Positions 48,935-57,531 of a stretch of 64,000 bases of DNA are shown piece after piece. The translations under genes and the position numbers were made by a program. The notes beneath the pieces were generated by a model that saw nothing but the letters and a program-made list of their open reading frames with translations, was not told where the DNA came from and did not search any database. Every line of letters begins with the position of its first letter. The stretch's first letter is position 1. Location: positions 1 through 64,000 of the forward strand of contig JAMLHF010000011.1 of the NCBI GenBank assembly GCA_023957275.1, written 5' to 3'. This DNA comes from Lentimicrobium sp. (GTDB lineage: Bacteria > Bacteroidota > Bacteroidia > Bacteroidales > Lentimicrobiaceae).

Positions 48935-48964
48935 CAAAAGTACAGCATTATTTTATATTTACAA
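48935..48964 (-). promoter_or_regulatory. Promoter of the str-S10-spc-alpha cluster
   Basis: On the minus strand: TTG at 48964-48962, 19 bases, then TACTTTTG at 48942-48935, a full match to the Bacteroidota consensus. The leader to the ATG is about 50 nt and contains a 4-bp GC hairpin (48915-48930). Confidence 0.8.
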
Positions 48965-49079
48965 TAGGCTGAACAAAAATTATTTAACCCGCTCAGGCGT
49001 TTGTTCATGATGAAAAACAAAATGCCTTTAAAGTAATAATCCTGTCGCCGGGACTGTGTTTCTGAAATCGGTGGGAAAG

Positions 49080-49274
49080 CAATAAGGGGAGACAAATCTG
49101 GCCTTTGAGGCCTGAAGACTCATCAATTGCAGAAGGTTTTTTTGAACGCTGCCCTGGGGCAGTCTGCATTGATTGAAACCTATATTGTCTTACTTTATCA
49201 GGTTTCCCGGATTCGAAAATCTCAGAAAAATTGTGCATTTCAGGAAGTTAAATTCAATTCGTTCCTTTCAAATG
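49080..49274 (-). ncRNA. Candidate structured noncoding RNA upstream of rpsL
   Basis: A strong minus-strand promoter (49281-49310) leads into a stretch without a credible protein. In transcript order there are stem-loops at 49206-49175 (GAAACCT with AGGTTTC) and 49172-49123 (TCAATGCAGA with TCTGCAATTGA, one bulge). The second encloses an inner hairpin, CTGCCC with GGGCAG, at 49149-49162. A third is at 49112-49100 (GGCCT with AGGCC). The stems are almost contiguous. The 3' end is not defined, as no U-tract terminator was found. The transcript could be a separate RNA or a long leader running into rpsL. A 77-codon frame here has a composition unlike a real protein. Confidence 0.35.
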
Positions 49275-49280
49275 CGGCTG

Positions 49281-49310
49281 CAAAAGTACTTAATAATTTG
49301 ACACCTACAA
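49281..49310 (-). promoter_or_regulatory. Second strong promoter upstream of rpsL
   Basis: On the minus strand: TTG at 49310-49308, 19 bases, then TACTTTTG at 49288-49281. The -7 box and the following CAG are identical to those of the rpsL promoter. It drives the gene-free region 48965-49274. Confidence 0.65.
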
Positions 49311-49340
49311 CTTTTTTTGCTGATTTTTATTGATTTTCTC

Positions 49341-49373
49341 AAAAAAAACAGCCGGAAGTCAGAAACGACCGGC
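49341..49373 (-). terminator. Intrinsic terminator after the LytTR regulator gene
   Basis: GCCGG (49351-49355) pairs with CCGGC (49369-49373). On the minus strand it is followed by TGTTTTTTTT. It lies 34 bases past the stop codon at 49407. Confidence 0.75.
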
Positions 49374-49406
49374 CAATAAGATGATTAAGATACTTTACAC
49401 GCTGCA

Positions 49407-50156
49407 TTACAGCAACTCCCTCAGCCGCTTATAACCTTCGGCGCTGGCTTTCAGCCGGGCGCCGCTTTTCAATACCACCAGGTGGGTATCTTTTCCGTAA
49501 AGGTCAACCGAAACAATCTGGCTGATATTGACGATATGGCTGCGATGAATCCTGATGAAACCGTTGCGGGGCAGGTGACTTTCGAAATACTTCATGGTTT
49601 TTTCCTTCAGGTGGTTGCCCAGGGATGAACAGATCATCACGTAGTCGTCCTGCGCCTCTATATAATATATGGTATCAACCGGGATCACCACGATGCGGGA
49701 GCCAAGTCTGGCTACCACCCTGTCGATTTCGCCCGGAGTTTCCTCAAACTGGCGCTTCAGATCGGTAACAGGCTTTGTGGTGAGATCACCTTTATCCTCA
49801 ATGCGCAGCAGCGCCCTTTCAACCGCCTGCCTGAACCTGGAAGCCGAAAAAGGCTTGAGCAGATAATCAACGGCATTCATTTCGAAAGCCCTGATGGCAA
49901 ATTCATCGTATGCGGTAGTGAAAATAATCGGAGGCGGGTCTGTCAGAAGTTCCAGCAATTCAAACCCGTTGATCTTGGGCATCTGGATATCCAGAAAGAT
50001 CAGTTGAGGCTTCAGCTCCTGTATCGCTTTCAGGGCTTCAAACCCGTTCTCGCATTCCCCCGCGGTTTCAAGCGCCGGAAAATCCTTCAGGTAATGTTTT
50101 ACCAGATCCCTTGCGGGTGGCTCATCATCTATTATCAGTACTTTGATCTTTGACAT
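49407..50156 (-). CDS. LytTR-type response regulator
   Basis: A 249-residue regulator. The receiver domain (about 1-120) has the acidic pair D10-D11, the phospho-acceptor D56 in FLDIQMPKINGFE, and the Lys in DYLLKPFSASRF. The LytTR DNA-binding domain (about 140-245) includes DTIYYIEAQDDYVMI and FIRIHRSHIVNISQI. It is the output partner of the histidine kinase just upstream, whose gene overlaps it by 32 bases. Confidence 0.93.
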   Translation of the reverse strand: MSKIKVLIIDDEPPARDLVKHYLKDFPALETAGECENGFEALKAIQELKPQLIFLDIQMPKINGFELLELLTDPPPIIFTTAYDEFAIRAFEMNAVDYLLKPFSASRFRQAVERALLRIEDKGDLTTKPVTDLKRQFEETPGEIDRVVARLGSRIVVIPVDTIYYIEAQDDYVMICSSLGNHLKEKTMKYFESHLPRNGFIRIHRSHIVNISQIVSVDLYGKDTHLVVLKSGARLKASAEGYKRLRELL

Positions 50157-51198
50157 TTTCAGGAAATTTCAGTTTTACTTCAAAAGCATCTTCGGTTTTG
50201 CGGATATTCACCAGGTCAGGCATCCCGTAAACCATACGCATCCGTTTCATTACATTCGAAAGGCCGGTACCCGTTCCTTTACGGCCCGGAACGGAAGGGT
50301 CGTGATTATTGATCACGCGCACCTCAAGCCAGGGGCCGGTAATCTGCGCGTTCAGTTGTATCACGGATGCCCCGGGGGTATCGTAAACTCCGTGTTTCAC
50401 AGCATTCTCAACCAATGGCTGCAGAATCATGGGCGGCAAAGGCCAGCCCAGCGCCAGTTCATCAATCTGCTCGCTTACCTGCAGCCTTCCCCCGAACCGG
50501 ACTTTCTCAATCTCGAGGTACAGCCTGAGGTGGTACAACTCCTTGCTGAGCGAACTCATGCTGTTGTCGGAAAAACTCAGGGAATACCGCATAAATTCCG
50601 ACAGGTTGATGACCATCTCCTGCGCCTTTGCAGGATTGGTTATGGTGAGCGAACTGATTGAATTCAGCGAATTGAACAGGAAATGCGGCTTGATCTGCGA
50701 ACGCAGGGCATTCAGTTCCGTTTCATAAAGCATGGTTTGCAGCAATTGCTCCCGGGTCCGGTGTTCGCGGAGGTTCTCATAATTGATCACCAGGTAAAAG
50801 ACCGAGACCAGAATAATGTAAAGCAACAGCCCGACCATGATTCTTACCATCAAAGTTTCGGTGAGAAACAAACTGTATGCATCATCCTGGCCGGTAAGAT
50901 ACCCAAGGATAAAATAACTGCTTCCAAGCCAGATAATTACTGAAACCGAACTGCTGGCAGCCAGTCGCCAGATCATTTCAAGCCTGCTCAGTTTCTCGTA
51001 ATCACTGATCTTCACCATGTGCCACAACCCGACGCCCAGCAAGGCATAGATCAGGTTCATGACCAGCACTTCCGCAACGGCATTGCTCAACTCAAGCGCG
51101 TATTGGTTATGGATGATGATAAAATGGATCAGCGAAATGACCATCCAGGTGGAAATGTAAAACAATACATTCCGGCTGATTCCCGATCTCTCCAGCAT
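50125..51198 (-). CDS. LytS-like sensor histidine kinase
   Basis: A 357-residue membrane kinase of the His_kinase family (PF06580). It has four membrane helices in residues 10-140, then a short linker and the phospho-accepting His172 in IKPHFLFNSLNS. The ATP-binding domain is recognised by PPMILQPLVENAVKHGV and GTGLSNVMKRM. There is no large extracellular sensor domain, so the signal is probably sensed in or at the membrane, perhaps through the LiaF-like neighbour. It should phosphorylate D56 of the LytTR regulator. Confidence 0.92.
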   Translation of the reverse strand: MLERSGISRNVLFYISTWMVISLIHFIIIHNQYALELSNAVAEVLVMNLIYALLGVGLWHMVKISDYEKLSRLEMIWRLAASSSVSVIIWLGSSYFILGYLTGQDDAYSLFLTETLMVRIMVGLLLYIILVSVFYLVINYENLREHRTREQLLQTMLYETELNALRSQIKPHFLFNSLNSISSLTITNPAKAQEMVINLSEFMRYSLSFSDNSMSSLSKELYHLRLYLEIEKVRFGGRLQVSEQIDELALGWPLPPMILQPLVENAVKHGVYDTPGASVIQLNAQITGPWLEVRVINNHDPSVPGRKGTGTGLSNVMKRMRMVYGMPDLVNIRKTEDAFEVKLKFPENVKDQSTDNR

Positions 51199-51216
51199 AA
51201 CTCAGTGATAAACCGG

Positions 51217-51933
51217 TTAGAAACTCTTTAATTCACCACCCCCAAAGATGGCAACGCCTTTAATGACAAGGGTTTTATTGTAATCAACGTTGATGTTACG
51301 TCGTTTATCAGCAAAACCACCAAAGATGTTGAATACTTCCATTTTAACATTCCAGTCGGACGGAACCAGCAGGGTGGAACCTCCGAATATGGTAACCATT
51401 TCCAGCACATTATCTCCTTCCGCCAGCTGACACTGTGTTAGGTCAAGTTTTGAGCCGCCGAAGATGGCGATAACTTTTCCTCCGCGCATGGAAGGTGTAT
51501 GGATGACGCGTTCACTTCCGCCGAAAACAGCAACATCTTCAATAAAGTCATCACTGCCGGAAGTCACGCGTTCCCTTTTCAGACTTCTGAACAGGGTGGT
51601 ATGCGAAAAGATTACAGCCAGACCTACCAGGATAATCACAACCGGCCAGAAGTATCCCAGAATATTAAATCCTTCAATCCGGCCCTGTATAAATATAAGC
51701 CCGACAACTACCAGCACGGTTCCCCATCCGTAATGCTTGCCGGCGAAATTGATCAGTCCGACGACGATCAGCAGCGAGGGCCACGAAAAAATTACGTGCC
51801 ATACAGCATCGTTCACAACGCCCATATTGCGAAGCATGTAGAGAAGACCAAAGGCAATGATGGCCAGGCCAACCAGCGTGGTTTCCAGGTGCCATGTCCG
51901 GTTCAGCGGATTGCGGTTCAGATTGTTTTCCAT
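51217..51933 (-). CDS. LiaF-like membrane protein (DUF5668 / cell-wall stress response domain)
   Basis: A 238-residue protein. It has four short membrane helices (about 18-130), typical of the LiaI/LiaF-like transmembrane module. The C-terminal beta-helix domain (about 140-238) contains four IFGGSE/IFGGSK-type repeats, as in the LiaF C-terminal domain. In Firmicutes LiaF inhibits a LytS-unrelated kinase that senses cell-wall stress. Here it precedes a LytS-type kinase by 18 bases, so a similar inhibitory or sensing role is inferred. Confidence 0.85.
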   Translation of the reverse strand: MENNLNRNPLNRTWHLETTLVGLAIIAFGLLYMLRNMGVVNDAVWHVIFSWPSLLIVVGLINFAGKHYGWGTVLVVVGLIFIQGRIEGFNILGYFWPVVIILVGLAVIFSHTTLFRSLKRERVTSGSDDFIEDVAVFGGSERVIHTPSMRGGKVIAIFGGSKLDLTQCQLAEGDNVLEMVTIFGGSTLLVPSDWNVKMEVFNIFGGFADKRRNINVDYNKTLVIKGVAIFGGGELKSF

Positions 51934-51971
51934 TGTTGTAAGAGTTTAAATTGAGAAATATTTTTACCCTG

Positions 51972-51979
51972 CAAATTTA
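51972..51979 (-). promoter_or_regulatory. -7 element (TAAATTTG) for the LiaF-kinase-regulator operon
   Basis: On the minus strand this reads TAAATTTG, 38 bases before the ATG at 51933. The -33 position is a weak match. Confidence 0.45.
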
Positions 51980-52061
51980 GCGGTACAATAAAGGGGGAAG
52001 GTAATACAAATCGGTGAACAGGGGAAAAAGCCCGGTAAAACAATTAAAGCAGGGTTCAAAA

Positions 52062-52090
52062 AAAAGAACCGGGGCGCTCGCCTGCCCCGG
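52062..52090 (-). terminator. Intrinsic terminator after the 91-residue unknown gene
   Basis: AACCGGGGC pairs with GCCCCGGTT (9 bp, 8-base loop). On the minus strand it is followed by CTTTTTTTTT. It lies 45 bases past the stop codon at 52136, and separates this gene from the LiaF operon. Confidence 0.85.
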
Positions 52091-52135
52091 TTTCTTCATT
52101 CCACTCATCGAATAACGGTTTTCAAACCGTCCATA

Positions 52136-52411
52136 TCATACAAAATCAGCATCGGGCAAATCAGGCAGTCCCTGCAGATTCCCGATAAAACGCGAATGGT
52201 TGAATGCTTCCCCATAGCGCATAAGCCGGAACAGTTCGACCTGTACCGCCATATAGATCAGCCGCCTGGCTTCCACATCGGTAAATGAATCCTGCAAAAG
52301 CCGCTGATAGGTCTGTGCCGTTTCGGGAGGGTCATTCCTGCGGATCTGCTTGTCAACGATCTGCTCTATAACCATTCCTATGCTCTCGTCACGTTTTATG
52401 TTGTTTATCAT
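52136..52411 (-). CDS. Small protein of unknown function
   Basis: A 91-residue, mostly helical, acidic soluble protein without signal peptide or membrane segment. I do not recognise the family. Noted segments: ESIGMVIEQIVDKQIRRNDPP, YQRLLQDSFTDVEARRLIYM, and FRLMRYGEAFNHSRFIGNL. It has its own good terminator and stands alone between the LiaF operon and the divergent helicase gene. Ordered sequence and a proper terminator support it as a real gene. Confidence 0.7.
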   Translation of the reverse strand: MINNIKRDESIGMVIEQIVDKQIRRNDPPETAQTYQRLLQDSFTDVEARRLIYMAVQVELFRLMRYGEAFNHSRFIGNLQGLPDLPDADFV

Positions 52412-52716
52412 TGTTCAGTAAATTAAGAATTTAACCATTCTGCAATACCGGTATTAATGCAATCCAAAAACGGGCAACCGGTTAATTATTTAAACGCCAA
52501 AAGAGGAACGCTGCCAAAAACGCAACCACCGCCCCGGGCAGTCCGGTTAATTCCTACTCCGGCCTTCTGCAGCAAGTCTTGCAGCCTGTTCTCTGGTTTA
52601 TCCTGAAGGGGCCTAAAAGTAACAGTCGCACTTGCAATTTAGAATCATTTTAGATAAGGCGATATGGAATGGCTTGTCAAAAAAGCCGCGAACTTCCTAT
52701 CACAGAAAAAGTATGC

Positions 52717-52724
52717 TAATTTTG
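52717..52724 (+). promoter_or_regulatory. -7 element (TAATTTTG) for the helicase gene
   Basis: TAATTTTG fits TAnnTTTG and would place transcription start near 52731, inside the longest possible reading frame. This supports the GTG at 52748 as the real start. The -33 box is poor. Confidence 0.45.
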
Positions 52725-52747
52725 CGCGACTAACCAAAATCTATAAA

Positions 52748-55045
52748 GTGTCGCAACTGCTTAAAGAATTAAATGAAGCCCAGCAACTTGCGGTGACCAG
52801 CAGCGATGGTCCCGTGATGGTGATCGCCGGAGCAGGCTCAGGCAAAACCCGCGTACTGACTTACCGTGTCGCTTATCTGCTTGAACAGGGCGTTGACCCT
52901 TTCAATATCCTGGCCCTTACATTTACCAACAAGGCTGCCAAAGAAATGAAAGAACGCGTGATCGGATTGGTGGGAAGTCAGGAAGCACGGAATGTATGGA
53001 TGGGCACCTTTCACTCTGTCTTTGCGCGTATTTTAAGGGTGGAGGGTCACCTGCTGGGATATCCTTCCAACTTTACCATTTATGATACGGATGATTCCAA
53101 GAGTCTGATTAAAACCATTCTGAAAGACCTCAGCCTCGACCCGAAAATATATGTACCGGGGGCCATACTTTCCAGAATCTCATCCGCCAAATCGAACCTG
53201 ATTTCGGCCGAGGAATACAAAGCCAACTCCGCCATTGAAGAGCAGGACCGGATTGCCAACAGGCCTCAGACCGGAGAAATCTTCCTGCATTACAAGACCC
53301 GCTGCTTTAAAGCGGCAGCCATGGATTTCGACGATCTGTTGTTCAATATGAACCTGCTGCTCCGCGATTTTCCGGAGGTCTTGTTCAAATACCAGCAAAA
53401 GTTCCGCTACATTCTGGTTGACGAATACCAGGATACCAACTTTGCCCAGTACCTGATTGTAAAGAAACTGGCGGCAAGAAATGAAAACATCTGTGTAGTC
53501 GGCGATGATGCGCAGAGTATTTACGGTTTCCGCGGGGCAAACATCCAGAACATCCTGAATTTCAGGAAAGATTATCCTGACGCCAAAACCTTTAAGCTGG
53601 AGCAGAACTACCGTTCGACCAAAGTGATTGTAAACGCCGCCAACAGCATTATTGCAAAAAACAAAGATCAGATTTTCAAGGAAGTCTGGACCGAAAATGA
53701 AGAAGGCAAACTGATCAGGATACTGAAGGCCAACTCCGATACGGAAGAGGGGAATATGGTTGCCAACGCGGTGTTTGAAACCAAGATGAACCAGCACTGC
53801 CAGAACAGCGACTTCGCCATTTTATACCGTACCAACGCGCAATCGAGGGCCATTGAGGAATCCCTGCGCAGGCTGAACATCCCCTACCGCATCTATGGCG
53901 GCCTGTCATTTTATAAACGAAAGGAGATCAAAGATTTACTTGCTTATTTCAGGCTTGTGGTAAACCCCCGTGACGATGAAGCGTTCAACCGCATCATCAA
54001 TTACCCCGCCAGGGGCATAGGAAAAACCACCCTTGAGAAAATTGAACTGGCCGCCGGAGTTTCCGGCAAAAGCCTCTTTGAAGTTGCATCCGCTGCAGCG
54101 CATTATATAAAAGGGCTGAATTCAGGCACTATCTCAAAAATAGAAGAATTCACCACCATGATTGCCGCGTTTCATCAGCAATTGCAAGTACTCAACGCGT
54201 ATGAGCTTGCCATTAAAATTGCCAGAAACTCCGGATTACTGAAAGAGCTGGCGGCCGATGATACGGATGAAGGTCAGTCGAGGGTTCAAAACACCGAAGA
54301 GCTCCTCAATGCGGTAAAAGATTTTTCCGAAAAGGAACAAACCCTGTTTCCGGATGAGGAAACCGGCGAACTGAGCGCCGCTGAAGTTACCCGTACCCTT
54401 GATAAATTCATGCAGGAGGTGGCACTGCTTACCGATGCCGACAGCGATGATAAGGACGACATGAACAAGGTGGTGCTGATGACGATTCACGCGGCAAAAG
54501 GGCTCGAATTCCCGTATGTCTTTATTGTCGGGCTTGAGGAGAATCTGTTTCCTTCAATTATGTCGCTGCAATCGCGCGCCGACATTGAAGAAGAGCGGCG
54601 ATTGTTTTACGTGGCGCTGACAAGGGCCGAAAAACAGGTCACCCTCTCCTATGCAGAAACCCGTTACCGCTGGGGAAACATGACCATGAATGAGCCCAGT
54701 AGATTTCTCGAAGAAATAGAAGAAACCTTTATCGAAAAACCTGCCCGGAAAGTTTCGTCAACCGGATCAACGGGAAAACCCGGCGATGGGCAACCAAAAG
54801 AGCCCGTTTTCATCAAAAAACAGCTAAAAAAAATCAGCACCGCTGACGGTCCTGCGGTTCAGGGTACAGAAGCCCCTCCGGAACTGATACAACCCGGTGT
54901 GGAAGTAGAGCACGAACGTTTTGGCAAGGGCAAGGTGCTCAGTGTTGAAGGGAGCGGACCAAACATGAAAGCAACCGTTTTCTTCGCTGCCGTAGGGCAG
55001 AAACAATTATTACTTAAATTTGCCAGACTCAGGCTGGTAAATTGA
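52748..55045 (+). CDS. UvrD/PcrA-type DNA helicase
   Basis: A 765-residue superfamily 1A 3'-5' helicase. Seen in order: Q-motif LNEAQQLAV, Walker A GAGSGKTR, VDEYQDTNFAQY (motif II), GDDAQSIYGFRGA (III), LEQNYRSTK (IV), MTIHAAKGLEFPYVF (V), and RRLFYVALTRAEKQ (VI). A PcrA/UvrD-type C-terminal domain follows (VEHERFGKGKVLSVEG). It unwinds DNA in repair and removes proteins or stalled RNA polymerase. An ATG 28 codons upstream is possible, but the added residues are unlike the family and lie over a promoter box. The GTG at 52748 is therefore preferred. Confidence 0.93.
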   Translation: MSQLLKELNEAQQLAVTSSDGPVMVIAGAGSGKTRVLTYRVAYLLEQGVDPFNILALTFTNKAAKEMKERVIGLVGSQEARNVWMGTFHSVFARILRVEGHLLGYPSNFTIYDTDDSKSLIKTILKDLSLDPKIYVPGAILSRISSAKSNLISAEEYKANSAIEEQDRIANRPQTGEIFLHYKTRCFKAAAMDFDDLLFNMNLLLRDFPEVLFKYQQKFRYILVDEYQDTNFAQYLIVKKLAARNENICVVGDDAQSIYGFRGANIQNILNFRKDYPDAKTFKLEQNYRSTKVIVNAANSIIAKNKDQIFKEVWTENEEGKLIRILKANSDTEEGNMVANAVFETKMNQHCQNSDFAILYRTNAQSRAIEESLRRLNIPYRIYGGLSFYKRKEIKDLLAYFRLVVNPRDDEAFNRIINYPARGIGKTTLEKIELAAGVSGKSLFEVASAAAHYIKGLNSGTISKIEEFTTMIAAFHQQLQVLNAYELAIKIARNSGLLKELAADDTDEGQSRVQNTEELLNAVKDFSEKEQTLFPDEETGELSAAEVTRTLDKFMQEVALLTDADSDDKDDMNKVVLMTIHAAKGLEFPYVFIVGLEENLFPSIMSLQSRADIEEERRLFYVALTRAEKQVTLSYAETRYRWGNMTMNEPSRFLEEIEETFIEKPARKVSSTGSTGKPGDGQPKEPVFIKKQLKKISTADGPAVQGTEAPPELIQPGVEVEHERFGKGKVLSVEGSGPNMKATVFFAAVGQKQLLLKFARLRLVN

Positions 55046-55054
55046 TTTAATTCG

Positions 55055-55062
55055 TATATTTG
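55055..55062 (+). promoter_or_regulatory. -7 element (TATATTTG) for the DUF4290-murA genes
   Basis: TATATTTG matches TAnnTTTG just after the helicase stop codon. The leader to the ATG at 55247 would be about 180 nt. The -33 box is weak. Confidence 0.4.
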
Positions 55063-55246
55063 CAACCGGTAATCAAGCCAATAATTAATTATCTCCGGGC
55101 AAAATACCAGTTTAACGAATTCCTGACACTATCAGTAAATTTAAGCTTTGACAGCAGTTTTCAGATGCTAATCCTGCCTTATTAAGACTGCTACCAACAC
55201 TTATCAATCAACCCCGACAAGAAGATTTCTATTAATAAAATCTTAT

Positions 55247-55915
55247 ATGGATTATAACAGCACCCGTGAAAAGCTCATTATTCCCGAGTACGGACGTAAT
55301 GTGCAGAAGATGGTCGCCTATGTGGTCAGTATTGAGGATCGCGAAAAACGCACCAACCTGGCCAAGACGCTTGTCAATGTGATGGCACAGCTCCATCCCG
55401 ATCAGCGCGACACTGTGGATTACAAAAGAAAGCTGTGGGACCATCTCCACATCATCGCGGATTACAAGCTTGACATTGACGGACCATACCCAACACCGGC
55501 TCCGGAAGAGAAAATCAAAAAGCCAGACCGGATCCCTTACCCGCAGGAAGAAATCCGTTTCAGGCCCTACGGTAAGAACATCGCCAAAATGATCGAAAAA
55601 GCCTGCCTGTTTGATGATGGTCCTGAAAAGGATGCATTGGTAAAAAACATTGCCAATCATCTGAAAAAATCATACCTCAACTGGAACCGCGATTCAGTCA
55701 ATGACGAGCTGATTACCGAGCACCTCAAAGTGCTTTCGCACGGCAGGCTTAAGCTGAGTGAAGACACCCGGCTGACGCATACCAGCGAACTGCTGGCGCG
55801 GAATAACCCGCCTGCCGTCATTCCCCACAACCAGAACAACAAACGCAGAAAATTTAATCCTAAAAACGATAAGAACAGCAACTATCGTGACATGAGAAAC
55901 CGTAAAAAGAATTAA
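55247..55915 (+). CDS. DUF4290 family protein
   Basis: A 222-residue protein of the DUF4290 family, which is restricted to Bacteroidota and of unknown function. Family segments: KLIIPEYGRNVQKMVAYVVS at the N-terminus, DYKRKLWDHLHIIADYKLDI, and FRPYGKNIAKMIEKAC. The last 40 residues are very basic and Asn-rich (NNKRRKFNPKNDKN), which suggests nucleic-acid binding or disorder. It precedes murA by 46 bases and is probably co-transcribed with it. Confidence 0.88.
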   Translation: MDYNSTREKLIIPEYGRNVQKMVAYVVSIEDREKRTNLAKTLVNVMAQLHPDQRDTVDYKRKLWDHLHIIADYKLDIDGPYPTPAPEEKIKKPDRIPYPQEEIRFRPYGKNIAKMIEKACLFDDGPEKDALVKNIANHLKKSYLNWNRDSVNDELITEHLKVLSHGRLKLSEDTRLTHTSELLARNNPPAVIPHNQNNKRRKFNPKNDKNSNYRDMRNRKKN

Positions 55916-55961
55916 CTTGCCTGCCTGTTAATTTACGGTTGGATTAAACTATCTGATAACT

Positions 55962-57272
55962 ATGAGCTCTTTCATTATCAACGGAGGCAATAAGCTTCAC
56001 GGAGAGATTGTGCCCCAGGGTGCCAAAAACGAAGCGCTTCAGATATTATGCGCTGTTCTGCTGACTCCCGAACCGGTTACCATCCACAATATTCCTGACA
56101 TCAGGGACGTGAACAAACTGATTGAACTGCTGGGAGAGATGGGCGTAAGTGTGACTCCGGCCGGCAAAGGAACCTATATCTTTCAGGCGGGAAATATTGA
56201 CCTTGACTATTTAAAAACCAAAGAATTCCGTAAAAAAGGAGCCGGACTGCGGGGCTCGGTGATGATACTTGGTCCGCTGCTTGCCCGTTTCGGCAAAGGA
56301 TACATTCCGCATCCGGGCGGTGATAAAATAGGCCGGCGCAGGCTCGACACCCATTTTACCGGTCTGCAGAAACTGGGCGCGCGTTTCGAATCTGACGGGC
56401 TTAATACCTTTTACAGTATAGACGCCACGGAGCTGAAAGGCTGTTACATGCTGCTGGATGAAGCATCGGTAACGGGCACCGCCAATGTGGTGATGGCTGC
56501 CGTTATGGCAAAAGGCACGACTACCATTTTCAACGCCGCCTGCGAACCCTACCTTGTCCAGTTGTGCCGTATGCTTAACCGCATGGGGGCGAAAATATCA
56601 GGCGTAGGCTCCAACCTGCTCAACATCGAAGGTGTTGAATACCTTTCCGGAACAAGCCATACCATGCTGCCCGATATGATTGAAATCGGAAGTTTCATTG
56701 GTCTGGCCGCTATGACCGGTTCGGAAATCACCATAAAAAATGTTCAATACAAGGAATTAGGGATTATTCCGGAGGTTTTCAGAAGACTGGGCATTCAACT
56801 TCAGCTGCGTGGAGATGACATTCTTGTTCCGGCACAGGAAACTTATGAAGTAGAAACCTTTATGGACGGATCTATCATGACCATCAGCGATGCACCCTGG
56901 CCGGGATTTACCCCTGACCTGATCAGTATTGCCCTGGTGGTGGCTACCCAGGCCAAAGGCAGCGTGCTGATCCACCAGAAAATGTTTGAAAGCCGTCTGT
57001 TTTTTGTGGATAAGCTGATTGACATGGGGGCACAGATCATCCTTTGCGACCCTCACCGGGCAACGGTAATCGGCCTCAACCATCAGGTACCGCTCAGGGG
57101 AATCACCATGTCATCGCCGGATATCCGGGCCGGAGTGGCGCTGCTGATCGCGGCCCTTTCGGCAAAAGGGAAAAGCCAGATCGATAACATTGAACAGATC
57201 GACCGCGGATATCAGGATATTGACGGAAGATTGCGTTCGCTCGGCGCCGGTATTGAGCGTATCGAAGGTTAG
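55962..57272 (+). CDS. murA: UDP-N-acetylglucosamine 1-carboxyvinyltransferase, Asp active-site form
   Basis: A 436-residue enzyme for the first committed step of peptidoglycan synthesis (enolpyruvyl transfer from PEP to UDP-GlcNAc, cytoplasm). Seen: the Lys of PQGAKNEAL (K22), LRGSVMILGPLLARFG, and the active-site loop HPGGDKIGRRRLD. The residue equivalent to E. coli Cys115 is Asp121 (codon 56322-56324). This exchange is known from other lineages and makes MurA insensitive to fosfomycin. The rest of the fold, including TPDLISIALVVATQA, is normal. Confidence 0.96.
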   Translation: MSSFIINGGNKLHGEIVPQGAKNEALQILCAVLLTPEPVTIHNIPDIRDVNKLIELLGEMGVSVTPAGKGTYIFQAGNIDLDYLKTKEFRKKGAGLRGSVMILGPLLARFGKGYIPHPGGDKIGRRRLDTHFTGLQKLGARFESDGLNTFYSIDATELKGCYMLLDEASVTGTANVVMAAVMAKGTTTIFNAACEPYLVQLCRMLNRMGAKISGVGSNLLNIEGVEYLSGTSHTMLPDMIEIGSFIGLAAMTGSEITIKNVQYKELGIIPEVFRRLGIQLQLRGDDILVPAQETYEVETFMDGSIMTISDAPWPGFTPDLISIALVVATQAKGSVLIHQKMFESRLFFVDKLIDMGAQIILCDPHRATVIGLNHQVPLRGITMSSPDIRAGVALLIAALSAKGKSQIDNIEQIDRGYQDIDGRLRSLGAGIERIEG

Positions 57273-57531
57273 GCCGCCCGGAAAAGAAACTTACACTGAA
57301 GGATACAGGCCGGACCATCAACAGGAAAATTCCGCTGATCAGCAAAGATGCTCAGCGCTGTTGTGATCGTTTTAATACAGCCGAAGTAAACCCTGACAGC
57401 CTGAACAATCTATCAGGAATTCTCAGAAGAACACTGTCAATTTGGCGTTGAAACCTGACTGGCAGGCATTTTGCAGTGGGTGCATCGAAAATAACATAAC
57501 AGGGCAAAACCTGATGAAAATATTCGGAAAC

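Noticed and set aside
49005..49238. A 77-codon minus-strand frame upstream of rpsL
   Set aside because: Its composition is unlike a protein of this genome and it lies over the stem-loops of the RNA candidate.
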